From NCBI GenBank assembly GCA_024761205.1, contig JAMASS010000019.1, positions 29,982-93,981 of the forward strand: DNA of 64,000 nucleotides. The letters run 5' to 3'. A model generated the notes under the pieces. That model ran no database searches. It saw only the letters and a program-made list of their open reading frames with translations, and was not told the DNA's origin. Positions within the stretch are counted from its first letter, which is position 1. Each line of letters begins with the position of its first letter. The translations under genes were made by a program, and so were the position numbers. Of the stretch, positions 26,053-36,900 are shown one piece after another. Origin of the DNA: Limisphaerales bacterium (GTDB lineage Bacteria; Verrucomicrobiota; Verrucomicrobiia; Limisphaerales; AAA164-E04).

Positions 26053-26119
26053 GCGGGCCTTGATGCACACACGGTTTCTATTCAACATCAAGACCCGCCA
26101 CCTCCTCACTCAAGGAGGT
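26053..26119 (+). other. two inverted repeats upstream of purS
   Basis: GCGGGCCTTGATG (26053-26065) pairs with CATCAAGACCCGC (26086-26098) with one mismatch. Immediately after it, ACCTCCT and AGGAGGT form a 7-bp stem around CACTCA. Neither is followed by a T-run, so they are not obvious terminators. They could fold in a leader transcript of the purine genes, which start about 200 nt downstream, but I do not recognise a riboswitch. Confidence 0.35.
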
Positions 26120-26315
26120 AGGTATTCATTAGCTAGATTCGGACCAAACTCTCGGGTATTGATAAAAACAGAAGGCGGTTGGGATTTTAGTCCCAGTTTT
26201 TTGGATCAGGAGCTGAAGTCTCTACCGATTTCGCCGGAACGATCAAAATAAATGCTGGCTCGGATCTGCCTATTTCGAACACAGTGGCGTGCGTGGTACG
26301 ACGGTTCCGATTTTG

Positions 26316-26552
26316 ATGAAGGCGAAGATTACGATTACTCCGAAGAAGGCTGTTCTGGATCCTCAGGGAAAAGCGGTGAAGAACGCACTGGAGCACTTGG
26401 GTTATGGGGGAGTCAGCAATGTGCGAGTGGGCAAATACCTGGAATTGGAGGTGGAGGCGGACAGCCCTGAGCTCCGGACCAAGGTGGATGAGGCTTGCTA
26501 TCGTTTCCTGAGCAATCCTGTGATCGAAGATTACGAAGTTGAATTTGAGTGA
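26316..26552 (+). CDS. purS: phosphoribosylformylglycinamidine synthase, PurS subunit
   Basis: A 78-aa subunit that bridges PurL and PurQ in the three-part FGAM synthase (fourth step of purine synthesis). The start MKAKITITPKKAVLDPQGKA, the central LGYGGVSNVRVGKYLEL and the end NPVIEDYEVE are the family pattern. The ATG at 26316 matches the usual PurS N-terminus. An upstream in-frame ATG at 26289 would add nine unlikely residues. It is followed by purQ after 47 nt. Confidence 0.92.
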   Translation: MKAKITITPKKAVLDPQGKAVKNALEHLGYGGVSNVRVGKYLELEVEADSPELRTKVDEACYRFLSNPVIEDYEVEFE

Positions 26553-26599
26553 ATTCGGCTTTTGTAAGCTTTGATTGATCGTTTTCCTCCGAATAGCTC

Positions 26600-27301
26600 A
26601 TGAAATTTTCCGTCCTTCAGTTTCCTGGCTCTAATAGCGATCAGGATTGCGTCCATGCGGTTCGGACCTTGGGGCATGAGGCTCGTTATCTCTGGCACAA
26701 GGAATCTGCGGTATCCGACTGTGACGCCGTTTTGGTGCCGGGAGGATTCTCCTACGGTGATTATCTGCGGGCCGGGGCGATTGCTCAATTCAGTCCTATC
26801 ATGCCAGCGGTCGTTGATTTCGCCCAATCTGGCGGTCTGGTTCTCGGGATCTGCAACGGGTTTCAAATCCTCTGTGAAGTGGGTTTGTTGCCGGGAGCGC
26901 TGGTGCGGAATCAGGGGCTGACCTTCCGTTGCGAGCATGTTTATCTCCGCACCGCCAACCGAGAGACCCCTTTCACACGAGCAACACCCGTTGAAACTCA
27001 AATACGAGTGCCGATCGCCCACGGCGAGGGGTGCTTTGTGGTGGAAGAGACCACCCTGGAGCAGGTTGAGTCCAATGGCCAGATCCTATGGCAATACTGT
27101 GATGCCGGCGGGAATGTTACCGACGCTGCCAATCCGAACGGATCCCTCCGAAACATCGCTGGCGTGTGCAACGACAAGCTGAATGTCGCCGGTCTGATGC
27201 CTCATCCCGAACGAGCCTGCGAGGCGGTTATTGGCAGCGAGGAGGGGAAATGGATACTGAAGAGTATGATTGAAGCGCTCAAAGAGAGAAATGACGGTTG
27301 A
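26600..27301 (+). CDS. purQ: phosphoribosylformylglycinamidine synthase, PurQ subunit
   Basis: A 233-aa class I glutamine amidotransferase that supplies ammonia to PurL. FPGSNSDQDCVHAV and PGGFSYGDYLRAGA mark the family, the nucleophile Cys is in LGICNGFQIL near residue 90, and the catalytic His/Glu pair is in MPHPERACE near 205. It is the expected length and lies between purS and purL in one operon. Confidence 0.95.
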   Translation: MKFSVLQFPGSNSDQDCVHAVRTLGHEARYLWHKESAVSDCDAVLVPGGFSYGDYLRAGAIAQFSPIMPAVVDFAQSGGLVLGICNGFQILCEVGLLPGALVRNQGLTFRCEHVYLRTANRETPFTRATPVETQIRVPIAHGEGCFVVEETTLEQVESNGQILWQYCDAGGNVTDAANPNGSLRNIAGVCNDKLNVAGLMPHPERACEAVIGSEEGKWILKSMIEALKERNDG

Positions 27302-27334
27302 TCGGTAACATGGATTTGCAACCACATCCCATTC

Positions 27335-29647
27335 ATGGTAGAGCCTGAAATCACTGCGGATATAATCAAGAATCATGGCTTGACCGAAGAGGAGTTTGAG
27401 CGAATCAAGCAACGGCTCGGTCGGTCGCCAAATTATACAGAGCTCGGAGTTTTCTCCGTGATGTGGAGCGAACATTGCTCCTACAAAAATACGCGTCCGC
27501 TCCTCAAACAATTTCCCACCAAATCGAAGAGTGTGCTGGTTGGGGCAGGGGAGGAAAATGCGGGCATTCTGGACATTGGCGATGGATTAGCCGTGGCCTT
27601 CAAAATCGAATCGCACAATCATCCCAGCGCCGTCGAACCCTTTCAAGGCGCGGCGACTGGCGTTGGTGGGATTTTGCGGGATATTTTTACCATGGGCGCC
27701 CGCCCGATCTGCGCAGCCAATTCCTTGCGGTTCGGCCCTTTGAGTTCTCCCGAGGTGCAGCGATTGCTTAAAGGAGTCGTCGCCGGTATCGGTCACTACG
27801 GGAACTGTTTCGGGGTGCCGATGGTTGCCGGTGAGGTTTATTTTGATCCGTCATATGAGGGCAATCCTTTGGTCAATGCCTTTGCGCTTGGGGTGCTGCG
27901 CCACGCTCAGATTGCGCGCGGTGCGGCGAAGGGGATTGGGAATCCGGTCTTCTACGTGGGACCGGCGACTGGCCGGGACGGTCTAGCGGGTGCCGCCTTT
28001 GCGTCTCAGGATCTGACCGAGGAATCCGCTGAGCAACAACGAGGAGCGGTGCAGGTAGGCGATCCGTTTATGGAGAAACTTCTGCTTGAGGCGTGTTTGG
28101 AGCTGTTGGGCACTGGCGCGGTAGCCGGAATTCAGGACATGGGCGCCGCTGGCTTGACTTGCTCCGCTTGTGAGACAGCCGCTCGTGGGGGCACGGGGAT
28201 CGAGATCAATCTCAACAAAGTGCCTCAGCGGGCGCCCAACATGACCCCCTGCGAAATCATGCTGAGTGAGTCTCAGGAGCGAATGTTGATCATCGTTCAC
28301 AAGGGGCGCGAAGCAGAGGTGAAACGAATTTTTGACAAGTGGGATCTTCCCTGGGCAGAGATCGGGTTCGTTACGGATACCGGTCGCATGGTCGTCCGCC
28401 ATGAGGGTGAGGTGGTCGTCGATCTGCCGGCTCGGGAACTGACCGATGAGGCGCCGATTTATCATCGCGACAGTCGGCGGCCGGCCTATCTCGACGAATA
28501 TCAACAGCTTACCCTGGATCAGGTCCCGTTCAGTGAGGGACCACAGGAGGCCCTTCTGAGACTGTTAGCTTGGCCGACTATTGCATCAAAGAACTGGGTC
28601 TACCGGCAATATGACTACACGGTGCGTAGCAGCACCGTGCTCTTCCCTGGTTCGGATGCGGCGGTGGTGCGCGTGAAAGAAGATTCGTTGCCGGAGATCT
28701 CGAAGGGTTCCAAGGGAGACGAGTTCTTTGTAGAGAAATATCTGGCCCTTACGGTCGATTGCAATGCAACTTATGTGTATTTAGATCCTTATGAAGGAGG
28801 ACGCTTGGCGGTGGCGGAGTCGGCTAGAAATCTTGCTTGTTCTGGCGCTCTGCCTTTGGGAGTGACGAACAACTTGAATTATGGAAATCCCCATGATCCG
28901 GAGTTGTTCTGGCAGCTGAAGGAATCGGTTCGAGGGATTGCCGAGGCGTGTGCCTTTTTCGACACGCCGGTAACGGGCGGGAATGTCAGTCTCTACAATC
29001 AGAACCCGAATGGTGCGATCGATCCGACGCCGGTCATCGCCATGGTGGGGCAGATCGAGGATGAAGACTTTATTACGAGCCAGTGGTTCAAGGAGGAGGG
29101 CGACGTCATTGTGCTGTTGGGGAATCCGGTCGACATTCAGGACCCGCTGCTCGGTTTGGGTGGTTCGGCTTATCTCCAAGTCATTGAGGGGCGGAAAACG
29201 GGACATCCCCCGAGGGTCGATTTCGCCCGGGAAAAGCAACTGGCCGATGCGCTACGCGGTTGGATTGGGTCGGGAGTTATCAAGAGCGCCCATGATTGTA
29301 GCGAGGGTGGGCTCGCGGTGGCATTGAGTGAATGTTGTGTTTCTCGCGATGTGGCCCGACAAACTCCCAGTTTGGTGGGAGCGGGGATCCGGCTGGAAGC
29401 ACAGCCGGATATTTGCGCGGAGGCGATGCTTTTTGGTGAATCGCAGTCCAGAATCATTGTGACGGTCAGTAAGGCATTTCTGCCGAAGGTGATCGGGCAA
29501 GCTGAAATCCTCAAAATTCCGGTTGCGGAAATTGGGGTGGTTGGCGGCGATCGATTATGTATTCAGTACGGGACGTCGGATTTTTCGTGGAAATTGGACG
29601 AATTATATGATGCCTGGTGGTCGGCTCTCAAACGCCAACTAGCGTAG
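27335..29647 (+). CDS. purL: phosphoribosylformylglycinamidine synthase, PurL subunit
   Basis: A 770-aa catalytic subunit of the small PurL type, which needs PurS and PurQ. It uses ATP to convert FGAR to [19 protein letters not shown] near residue 45 is the signature, followed by [46 protein letters not shown], and in the second half [26 protein letters not shown] and [13 protein letters not shown]. Both halves of the duplicated AIRS-like fold are present. It starts 33 nt after purQ. Confidence 0.95.
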   Translation: MVEPEITADIIKNHGLTEEEFERIKQRLGRSPNYTELGVFSVMWSEHCSYKNTRPLLKQFPTKSKSVLVGAGEENAGILDIGDGLAVAFKIESHNHPSAVEPFQGAATGVGGILRDIFTMGARPICAANSLRFGPLSSPEVQRLLKGVVAGIGHYGNCFGVPMVAGEVYFDPSYEGNPLVNAFALGVLRHAQIARGAAKGIGNPVFYVGPATGRDGLAGAAFASQDLTEESAEQQRGAVQVGDPFMEKLLLEACLELLGTGAVAGIQDMGAAGLTCSACETAARGGTGIEINLNKVPQRAPNMTPCEIMLSESQERMLIIVHKGREAEVKRIFDKWDLPWAEIGFVTDTGRMVVRHEGEVVVDLPARELTDEAPIYHRDSRRPAYLDEYQQLTLDQVPFSEGPQEALLRLLAWPTIASKNWVYRQYDYTVRSSTVLFPGSDAAVVRVKEDSLPEISKGSKGDEFFVEKYLALTVDCNATYVYLDPYEGGRLAVAESARNLACSGALPLGVTNNLNYGNPHDPELFWQLKESVRGIAEACAFFDTPVTGGNVSLYNQNPNGAIDPTPVIAMVGQIEDEDFITSQWFKEEGDVIVLLGNPVDIQDPLLGLGGSAYLQVIEGRKTGHPPRVDFAREKQLADALRGWIGSGVIKSAHDCSEGGLAVALSECCVSRDVARQTPSLVGAGIRLEAQPDICAEAMLFGESQSRIIVTVSKAFLPKVIGQAEILKIPVAEIGVVGGDRLCIQYGTSDFSWKLDELYDAWWSALKRQLA

Positions 29648-29918
29648 CACACTTGGCTGTGGACTCGGGACATAAGGGGACTGTGCCATGAGGACCCCGC
29701 GGCAGTCCTCAAGAAGGCACAAATTGTTGCTTCCCTTTAGAATTCAAGATAACGTCTTGGCCTTGGTCATTTCCAACGACGAGAACGAAGGAAAAGAGGC
29801 GCTCAGTCCACGGAGTGCTTCCACGAGGTGGTCATCGCATCTTTCGACACTCGGGTTCTTGCTCTTTCTTCCACAAACCAAACTGACCTGCCGAATCTGA
29901 TACCGTGAGATTCAACTA

Positions 29919-31379
29919 ATGCAAGATTACCCCAAGCACTATTGTGGCGTTTTCGGTATTTACGGGCATCCCCAAGCGGCTGAATTGGCCTACTACGGTC
30001 TTTACGCCTTGCAGCATCGGGGCCAGGAGAGTGCGGGAATCGTTTCCTGTGAGGAAGGTGAGTTTTTTCATCGGCGTGCGATGGGACTCGTGCCTCAGGT
30101 TTTCAGGCCCGATGATTTGGAGCGGCTCAAAGGGAGTATGGCTATTGGGCATACTCGTTATTCTACCACGGGTTCTTCATTGGCGAGTAATGCCCAGCCG
30201 ATCATCGTTGACTGCAATCGCGGCAAAATCGCCATTGCACACAACGGCAATCTGACCAACGCGGCCCAGTTACGGGACGAGTTGGAAGCGAAGGGCAATA
30301 TTTTCCAAACTACGGTTGATAGTGAAATCATTCTGCATCTTTTGGCCCAACCCGTCGATCCAGGGTGTCGCAATAGTCTGGTAGAGACCGGTCGTCGTAT
30401 CAAAGGCGCTTATTCCCTCGTGATCATGACACCGGAGGAGTTGATCGGAGTGCGCGATCCACACGGGTTTCGTCCTTTGTCGATTGGGAAGGTAGATGGT
30501 GCCCACGTGTTGTCTAGTGAAACCTGCGCCTTTGATTTGATCCACGCCAAGTTCGTTAGGGATGTCAAGCCCGGGGAGATCGTAATCATCGACAAGAATG
30601 GTCTAAGAAGTATTGACGCTTTTCCTTTGCATCGTCACCGCGCGCTGTGCGTGTTTGAATTTGTCTACTTTGCCCGACCGGACAGCAATCTTGCCGGTCG
30701 CAATGTCTACGACGCCCGAGTGAAGATGGGACGGCAACTAGCCCGGGAACACCCGATCGAGGCGGATATGGTCGTGCCCGTGCCTGACAGCGGAAACTAT
30801 GCGGCGCTGGGTTACTCACTTGAATCCGGGATTCCGTTCCAGATGGCCTTTGTTCGGAACCACTATGTGGGGCGCAGTTTCTTGCAACCGTCTCAGTTAA
30901 TTCGGGACTTTAATGTTCGGGTGAAGCTGAATTTGGTTTCCGATTTGGTTCGGGGAAAACGGGTAGTCACTGTGGATGACTCCATTGTTCGCGGGACGAC
31001 TAGTAAAGCCCGCGTTAACAATTTGAAAGAGGCGGGAGCAAAGGAGGTTCATGTATTGGTCAGCTGCCCGCCGCACATGCACCCCTGTGTCTATGGCATC
31101 GATTTTCCCGATCGTTCCAAACTCATGGCGGCGAATTCCACGAACGAACAGATCTGTAAGTATTTGAACGCTGATTCCCTGGCGTACCTTTCTCAGGAAG
31201 GTATGGTCGGCGCCACCGGGCTGCCGGCTCAGTCCTTTTGCACCGCCTGTTACGATGGCAATTATCCGGTACCCTACGATCCCGCTGTAGACAAGCACAT
31301 CATGGAACGGCGCCGAAGTGAGGTTCAGAGTCTGGGGCAGGTCGTTACTGAAGAAGAGCGGCAATCACATTTTATATAA
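29919..31379 (+). CDS. purF: amidophosphoribosyltransferase
   Basis: A 486-aa enzyme for the first committed step of purine synthesis, making phosphoribosylamine from PRPP and glutamine. The short propeptide MQDYPKHY precedes the nucleophile Cys9 of CGVFGIYG, so autoprocessing is expected. LQHRGQESAGI, GHTRYSTTG and AHNGNLTNA belong to the glutaminase domain, and VVTVDDSIVRGTTSKA is the PRPP loop. Cysteines in SCPPHMHPCVYG and SFCTACYDGNY are compatible with the Fe-S form. It lies 271 nt after purL and may have its own promoter. A GAGGAC/GTCCTC hairpin in the gap lacks a T-run. Confidence 0.96.
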   Translation: MQDYPKHYCGVFGIYGHPQAAELAYYGLYALQHRGQESAGIVSCEEGEFFHRRAMGLVPQVFRPDDLERLKGSMAIGHTRYSTTGSSLASNAQPIIVDCNRGKIAIAHNGNLTNAAQLRDELEAKGNIFQTTVDSEIILHLLAQPVDPGCRNSLVETGRRIKGAYSLVIMTPEELIGVRDPHGFRPLSIGKVDGAHVLSSETCAFDLIHAKFVRDVKPGEIVIIDKNGLRSIDAFPLHRHRALCVFEFVYFARPDSNLAGRNVYDARVKMGRQLAREHPIEADMVVPVPDSGNYAALGYSLESGIPFQMAFVRNHYVGRSFLQPSQLIRDFNVRVKLNLVSDLVRGKRVVTVDDSIVRGTTSKARVNNLKEAGAKEVHVLVSCPPHMHPCVYGIDFPDRSKLMAANSTNEQICKYLNADSLAYLSQEGMVGATGLPAQSFCTACYDGNYPVPYDPAVDKHIMERRRSEVQSLGQVVTEEERQSHFI

Positions 31380-31893
31380 ATGACGAAGGTGGGGCAGGCT
31401 AGCCGAATCTAAAGCGGACACCCAGTCTCTTCAGTTAAAGTGAAGCTGCTATTGGCGACAACGTGATTGGATTGATCTGGGGGCAGTGGGTAAGAAGCGG
31501 TATTTAGCTTGGCGACAATTCAATCAGTGCTGAGATACGCCCGTTCGTGAACGGATGCGGATATGGGAACTCTCTTTGAGGAATCCGAGCATCTATAAGC
31601 GTGGGTTTACCTTTCAGGGTGCTGATCGACTAATATTGGTTGCAGTTATTTTTACTATAGCATGGGTAGTCTTTTTCTTGCTCGACCGCCCTTATATAGG
31701 GTGCGGGTTATGTTGAGGAAGATTTGCGCCTGTTGTTCATTCCTTTTTCACTAGCATTTCACAGAATTTTGTGAGAAATGTTAAAAAATAGGAAGGGTTG
31801 GCGCGCTTGAACCTTATAGGGAGGGGTGATGCGGTTTCTTACACATTGAGTCGGTGAAGAAGTGCCGGGAGCTCAGCAAAGTTGAAGTTCTCG
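31380..31893. other. intergenic region, no gene seen
   Basis: About 510 bp after purF with stops in all frames and no RNA gene that I recognise. It is more AT-rich towards 31740-31800. It leads into an orphan signal-peptide reading frame at 31894. Confidence 0.5.
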
Positions 31894-32007
31894 ATGACGG
31901 ATACTAAGAGATGCTACTTTCTTTTCTTGGCCCTTGTTGCCGCTATCGCGTTCCATATAGGGTATCGCTCAGTGTTCGCTCAAGAGGAGAGACCTAAGGA
32001 TAGGTAG
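31894..32007 (+). pseudogene. orphan signal peptide of a truncated secreted protein
   Basis: A 37-codon frame encodes MTDTKRCYFLFLALVAAIAF and continues to a signal-peptidase-like SVFAQ, then stops seven codons later. It is a complete export signal with no cargo. It abuts the truncated end of the sulfatase remnant on the other strand, so a deletion has probably removed the bodies of both genes. Confidence 0.55.
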
Positions 32008-32009
32008 GT

Positions 32010-32604
32010 GTCTGGAGGTCCAATGCGGCGGATAGAGGAAAGAGTGATGATTGCGGTTGCGTTTGATGAACGAGATTGCTTTGTCTGTGTATCGACGGGT
32101 CAATTCTGCAGGGGCTACTGAACGCTTGACGATTTCCTCATTGGGCAATAAAGAAACGCCGCCCGTTTCTTGAAAATAAACGGTTTGGACCGGATCAAGG
32201 TTGTGAAGCAACCCAAGGTATTCATGGGATCCCTGGTTTCGAGGGAGAAAGGGCTTGTGAAATTCGAGATGTCACATTTTGCCGATGCAAGCGGTCCGAT
32301 AACCTTCTTGCTGAACCCATGTCGCAAGCCCGACGCGGCGAGTAGCATCCGGGTTAAAAGACCCGCATGTGAGGGGTTAACGAATCGGTGCTTGCGGCAT
32401 AATAATAGTCCGTGAGTCGGATACCTTGGCTGGCTAGGTCGTCGATGCGAAGTGTCTTGACTTCCGACGTACCATGATATCCGAGGTCGTAGTAACCCTG
32501 GTCGTCGACCAGGAGGAACACAATATTCGGGGAGCTGGTTTGTTAGGCTGGGGCATTGAGCAAGAGGCAACAGAGGTGCAGAGCGTGGTTAGCTTGGTTT
32601 TCAT
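32010..32604 (-). pseudogene. arylsulfatase, N-terminal remnant
   Basis: The minus strand starts MKTKLTTLCTSVASC (signal peptide) at 32604 and, after a frame change, reads PNIVFLLVDDQGYYDLGYHG, the metal-binding start of the sulfatase fold. The segment that should hold the CxPSR activation motif is lost between YYAAS and RRVGLATWVQQ. LHNLDPVQTVYFQETGG and ELTRRYTDKAISFIKRN follow, and the reading ends at FLYPPH. The C-terminal half is absent. Frameshifts, stops and both deletions make it dead. Confidence 0.8.
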
Positions 32605-32662
32605 CGTGACTTGAACTGCGTTTCCCCAAAATTGTTGAGGAATGATTTCTTGGGTTCGGTTC

Positions 32663-32976
32663 TTAATCAATGTGAAAGATATTGGTAATGAGTTTTGCCT
32701 TCGGGCTGTTGCCGGGATTTGAGGGCATGGGGGCTGGCAAAGAGTCCGCCAGCGTTGGCAGACTTCGGTTTGGGTGATGGCCTCCCGGTGGGCTTCGCTC
32801 TCGATTTCGGCGTGGGCAAAGAGCTGGTTGGTTTTTCGATGAAGAAAGATGGAGTAGTTGTGGACTCCGTGCTCCTTGAAAGTTTGCTCAGGGTCGGGCC
32901 AGATGGGATTGTGGCGTTTGATCTATTGTTCGTGAGAGTGCGGATAGAGGGCTATAACGAAAGCTTTGCGGATCAT
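32663..32976 (-). pseudogene. L-rhamnose mutarotase, broken
   Basis: From ATG at 32976: [17 protein letters not shown], an in-frame TAG at codon 18, then IKRHNPIWPDPEQTFKEHGV, HNYSIFLHRKTNQLFAHAEI, TQTEVCQRW, and after one frameshift MPSNPGNSP to the terminal IFHID and stop. Start, end and length (104-105 codons) are those of the RhaM/RhaU family, which interconverts L-rhamnose anomers. One stop and one frameshift inactivate it. Its ATG overlaps the TGA of the upstream alpha/beta hydrolase. Confidence 0.85.
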
Positions 32977-33911
32977 TCTTGAAGATTCTCCTGCAGGTTT
33001 AACCAGCTCTTGATGGTTTGGGTAATTCTTTGTGATGCGTCTTGTTGAACGAAGTGACCGACGTTGGGAATGGTCACCAGGGTGAGGTCTTTTTCTAGCC
33101 ACTCCCAAGTGTCATTGAGGCCCGGCGGCAGCAGTGCCCAGTCGTCGAGCCCGTGAAATATCAACACGGGACACTGCACCTTGATGACCGGGGTGGTGGA
33201 TTCTCGATACGGTTCCCGAGGGTAGTTGCACTTGTAGTAGTTCAGCATGGCCTCGAAATCGGACCGCTCGAAGGCGGCGATGTATCGTTCCTTGGCCGAA
33301 GGATCGGCTACCCAATTGGCGAGTCCCTTGGCGGTCAAAGTCAGGTGGGCACCTTCTTGCTGAAAGCCGCGGGCGTAGGCGCTGTTTTCTTGTTGTTTTG
33401 GATTGTTGGCCAATTCTCGGGTGAGACCGCGAGGATGAGGCAAGTTGAGAATGATCAGGTATTTGGTGAGATCAGGGTGCTGCATGGCGAAATGCCACGC
33501 AACGAAGCCGCCCCAGTCGTGGCCGACGATAATGGCGTTCTTCTCGTCCAGACTTTCGATCACCTTTTTGACATCTTTGACCAGGTGATTGATGTCATAG
33601 GCAGCTACCCCCTTTGGTTTGCTGCTCCTGTTGTATCCCCGTTGGTCCATGGCGACCGTGCGGTAGTGAGGGGAGAGTCCGCTCATTTGCTTTCGCCATG
33701 TGTACCAATAGTCGGGGAATCCGTGGATCATGATCATCAACGGACCTTGGCCCAGGCTGGCATAGTGGATGGTGACATCGCCGTTTTTCGCATAGCCGTG
33801 TTCGACTTGATCGTGGATTTCGGCGTCGGCGGCATTCGTCCGAGCCACAATGAGGATGAAGCTGGAAAACAGAAAGTGGCTGACTCGTAGGAATCGAATG
33901 AGGCGGATCAT
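32973..33911 (-). CDS. exported alpha/beta hydrolase, epoxide hydrolase-like
   Basis: A 312-aa protein with a signal peptide ([18 protein letters not shown]). The alpha/beta hydrolase core has the oxyanion motif [11 protein letters not shown], the nucleophile elbow [12 protein letters not shown] with Asp as nucleophile (as in epoxide hydrolases and haloalkane dehalogenases), an acid after [14 protein letters not shown], and the catalytic His in NVGHFVQQ. The cap region follows LNLPHPRG. It presumably acts on small organic esters, epoxides or halides in the periplasm, with the substrate unknown. It is coupled to the broken rhamnose mutarotase, perhaps the remains of a sugar-use cluster. Confidence 0.85.
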   Translation of the reverse strand: MIRLIRFLRVSHFLFSSFILIVARTNAADAEIHDQVEHGYAKNGDVTIHYASLGQGPLMIMIHGFPDYWYTWRKQMSGLSPHYRTVAMDQRGYNRSSKPKGVAAYDINHLVKDVKKVIESLDEKNAIIVGHDWGGFVAWHFAMQHPDLTKYLIILNLPHPRGLTRELANNPKQQENSAYARGFQQEGAHLTLTAKGLANWVADPSAKERYIAAFERSDFEAMLNYYKCNYPREPYRESTTPVIKVQCPVLIFHGLDDWALLPPGLNDTWEWLEKDLTLVTIPNVGHFVQQDASQRITQTIKSWLNLQENLQE

Positions 33912-33983
33912 AAGCGGAGGCTAAGTCCCGCTCGCTGGGAAGGAAAGCACTTCTCGGAAAAACTGAACTCGGGCTGGTTCGAT

Positions 33984-36900
33984 TCATTTACTACTCAGGG
34001 CGGCGACTTTTTCAACTAGTTCATTGAGCACGGCATCCGCTTCCTTTTTGATCGCTGCTAAAGCTTGTTTGATGCTGCTGGGCGATGTCAGTTCGGCGCT
34101 CTCAAGCTGCAAACAATGAGCGGCCAGCCGTCGGGCGCCAATATTGTTGGCGCTGCCCTTGAAGGTGTGGGCGATTCGGTTCAGTTCCTTTTGATTGCCG
34201 GCGTCTATGGCTGCTTGGATGGCTTGTACCTGTCGAGGTATTTCCTTACTGAACAGTTCGGCAAGTCCGCCAAGAGGGGCATAGCTGGAATTCGGATCCA
34301 GTTTTCGGAAGTTGGCGAGCACCTTGGGATCGAGTCGAGGGACATCGGCCTCTGGTGGGGCGTCGTTCACCGGTGCGGGTCGCTCCAACGTGATGGCGGA
34401 AAGCGCGGCTTCGACATCGGGCAACATGACCGGTTTACTGATGTAGTCATCCATCCCAGCACCGAGGCATTTCTGGCGGTCGCCTTCCATGTCGTTGGCC
34501 GTCATGGCGATGATTCGTGTCCGTTTGCGATTGGGCGTTTTCGCCTCCATTTCTCGAATGCGTTTAGTGGTTTCGTAGCCGTCCAACTCGGGCATCTGGC
34601 AATCCATGAGGATCACCGGGAAGCTGGATTGATTGAGTATGGCAATGGCTTCTAATCCGTTGCTTATGGCGATCCCTTCGTAGCCTAGCTGCCGCAGGAC
34701 GTGAATGGCGACGCTTTGATTGACCGGGTTGTCCTCGACCACGAGAATTTTGAAGCTGCTGGTTGTGTGTTCCTGGATGGGTGGCTGACTTTCTGGGTGG
34801 ATGCCATATGTGGATCCGTTGCCGGCCTTCTCGCCGAGGCGGGCCCGTTCGAGGCATTGGAGCAGTTGATGACGCCGGACGGGTTTGGTGATGAGGCAGT
34901 TGATCCCGCATTCGGCCAGCCTCTGGTTGGGTATTTTCTTTCCGACTGGTGTGAGGAGGAGTTTCCGAATGCGCCGTCCTTGGGGTAGGGAATGCACGGT
35001 GGAACAGAGCTTGAGCCCGCGATTTCCGGAGATATCCCAGTCGATGATCATATAGTCAATGGGGGGGGCATCAGGCTGGCGTTTCTCCATCAGTCGTCGT
35101 GTTTGGCTGGCGGAGTTGAGAATCGTGGCGTGGACGCCGTAGGGCGTGAGCATATGTTTGATGACTTTGCAGACCGTTTTGTTGTCGTCGACGATAAGGA
35201 TACGGGCGCCGTCAAGTTTGTTGACTGGAGGGCGGGATTCCTCGACTGAGGATTTGCAAGGGGTCAAGGGGAGCGTGAACCAAAAACGGGATCCGGTTCC
35301 GGGCTCGCTTTCAACCTGAAGTCTCCCGCCCATGAGTTCGATCAACTGTCGGCTGATAGCCAATCCTAGCCCCGTGCCGCCAAATTTCCGAGTGGTTGAC
35401 TCGTCGGCTTGAGTAAACGCCTTGAAGACATGTCGCTTGGCTTCCGGAGCAATTCCGATCCCGGTATCTCGGACCTCAATCCGAAGGGGGGCTTTCTTTC
35501 CCTTGGAACGTCCGGGACGGACGATGATCTGTACTTCCCCTTCCGAAGTGAACTTGATGGCGTTTCCCGTAAGGTTGTTCAAGATTTGTCGCAGTCGGGT
35601 TGCGTCGCCCACGAGCTGCCGCGGAGTTGAGGGATCGATCCAAAGGATGAGCTCGATGCCTTTTTTCTGGGCATTTTCGGCCAACAGTTCGGCAACACTT
35701 TCGACGACCATCGTGGGATCGAACGCTGCCTTTTCCAATGTCATCTTACCGGACTCCATTTTGGAGAAGTCGAGGATGTCGTTGATTAGTCGCAGCAGGG
35801 TGAGGCCGCTTTCTTCGATCGTCTTGGCAAAGTGCAGTTGCTCTTCGTTCAATTTGGTTCGCCGCAGCAGTCCGGTCATCCCGATAATGCCGTTCATCGG
35901 GGTGCGGATCTCGTGGCTCATGTTCGCCAAAAAGATGGATTTTAGTCGGGTAGATTCCAGGGCGGCGTCGCGAGCCATTTGAAGCGCAGCTTCGGCACGC
36001 TTCCTCTCCGAGATATTCTCTACAATGCCCTCGTAGTATTTGACTTGGTTCGATTCATCCCGGACTGCCCGCGCGGTTTCGGCGATCCATATTTTGGTGC
36101 CATCGCGGCGATATATCTCCGACTCGAATTCGTGAACTTCCCCTTTTTTATCCATGAGTCGTTGGAATTCCTTACGACGTCTTTGGTCGACGTATAATTG
36201 GTTTCCGATGTCGGTCACCTGGGTGAGGAGATCATGAGCCGAGTCGTAACCATAGATCCTGGCGAGTGCCGGATTGGCCTCGAGGTAACGTCCATCCGGT
36301 GTGGTTTGGAAGATGCCTTCGACCGCTTTCTCAAAGATGTCTTGATATTTCTTTTGAGCTTGCTCGAGTTCCTGTCGGGTTTTGACCAGAGAGGTGATAT
36401 CCTTTGAAACTCCGAAGGTGCCGATGATGGCGCCACCGGCGCTTCGAAAGGGCATCTTGCTCGTCAGGACCCAATTTTCCCTCCCGTCCAAGAGGATTTC
36501 TTTCTCAATTTTTGAAATGACGGGTTTGCCAGTGCTGATGATTGTCTGCTCGTCATCGTAGGCGGGCTGAGCATGTTCCTTGGAGAAAAAGTCGAAATCA
36601 GTTTTGCCGATGGCTTCTTCGGGAGATTTGAGGCCTAAGCGGTCGGAGAGTTCCTTACTGCAGATGATGAATCGGGAGGATTGATCCTTAAAGTAAACAT
36701 GATCCGGGATAGAATCTAACAGTGAGCGAAGTAAATCTCGTTCAAATGCGAGATCCTTCTCGGTCTTCCGCTGTTCGGTGACGTCCCAAAAAATCGCTTG
36801 GATGCCGACGATTTGCCCATCAGTATTGTAAACCGGGGTTTTCATGACTTGGACAAAGCTTTGCTCCCGGCTGGCTGTCTGGTGTTCTTCCACGGTTTCA

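Larger units (their letters stand above)
25772..26315. other. intergenic region with REP-like elements and inverted repeats
   Basis: No supported gene. It holds two REP-like elements (25863-25892 and a partial one at 25985-26004) and two inverted repeats ahead of purS (26053-26098 and 26100-26119). The divergent genes on either side imply that their promoters lie here. Confidence 0.5.

Noticed and set aside
29690..29720. Terminator between purL and purF
   Set aside because: GAGGAC/GTCCTC form a 6-bp stem, but no T-run follows on either side, so I did not list it.
32695..32982. 95-codon plus-strand frame MPSGCCRDLRAWG
   Set aside because: It is the reverse strand of the broken rhamnose mutarotase, which explains the sequence better.
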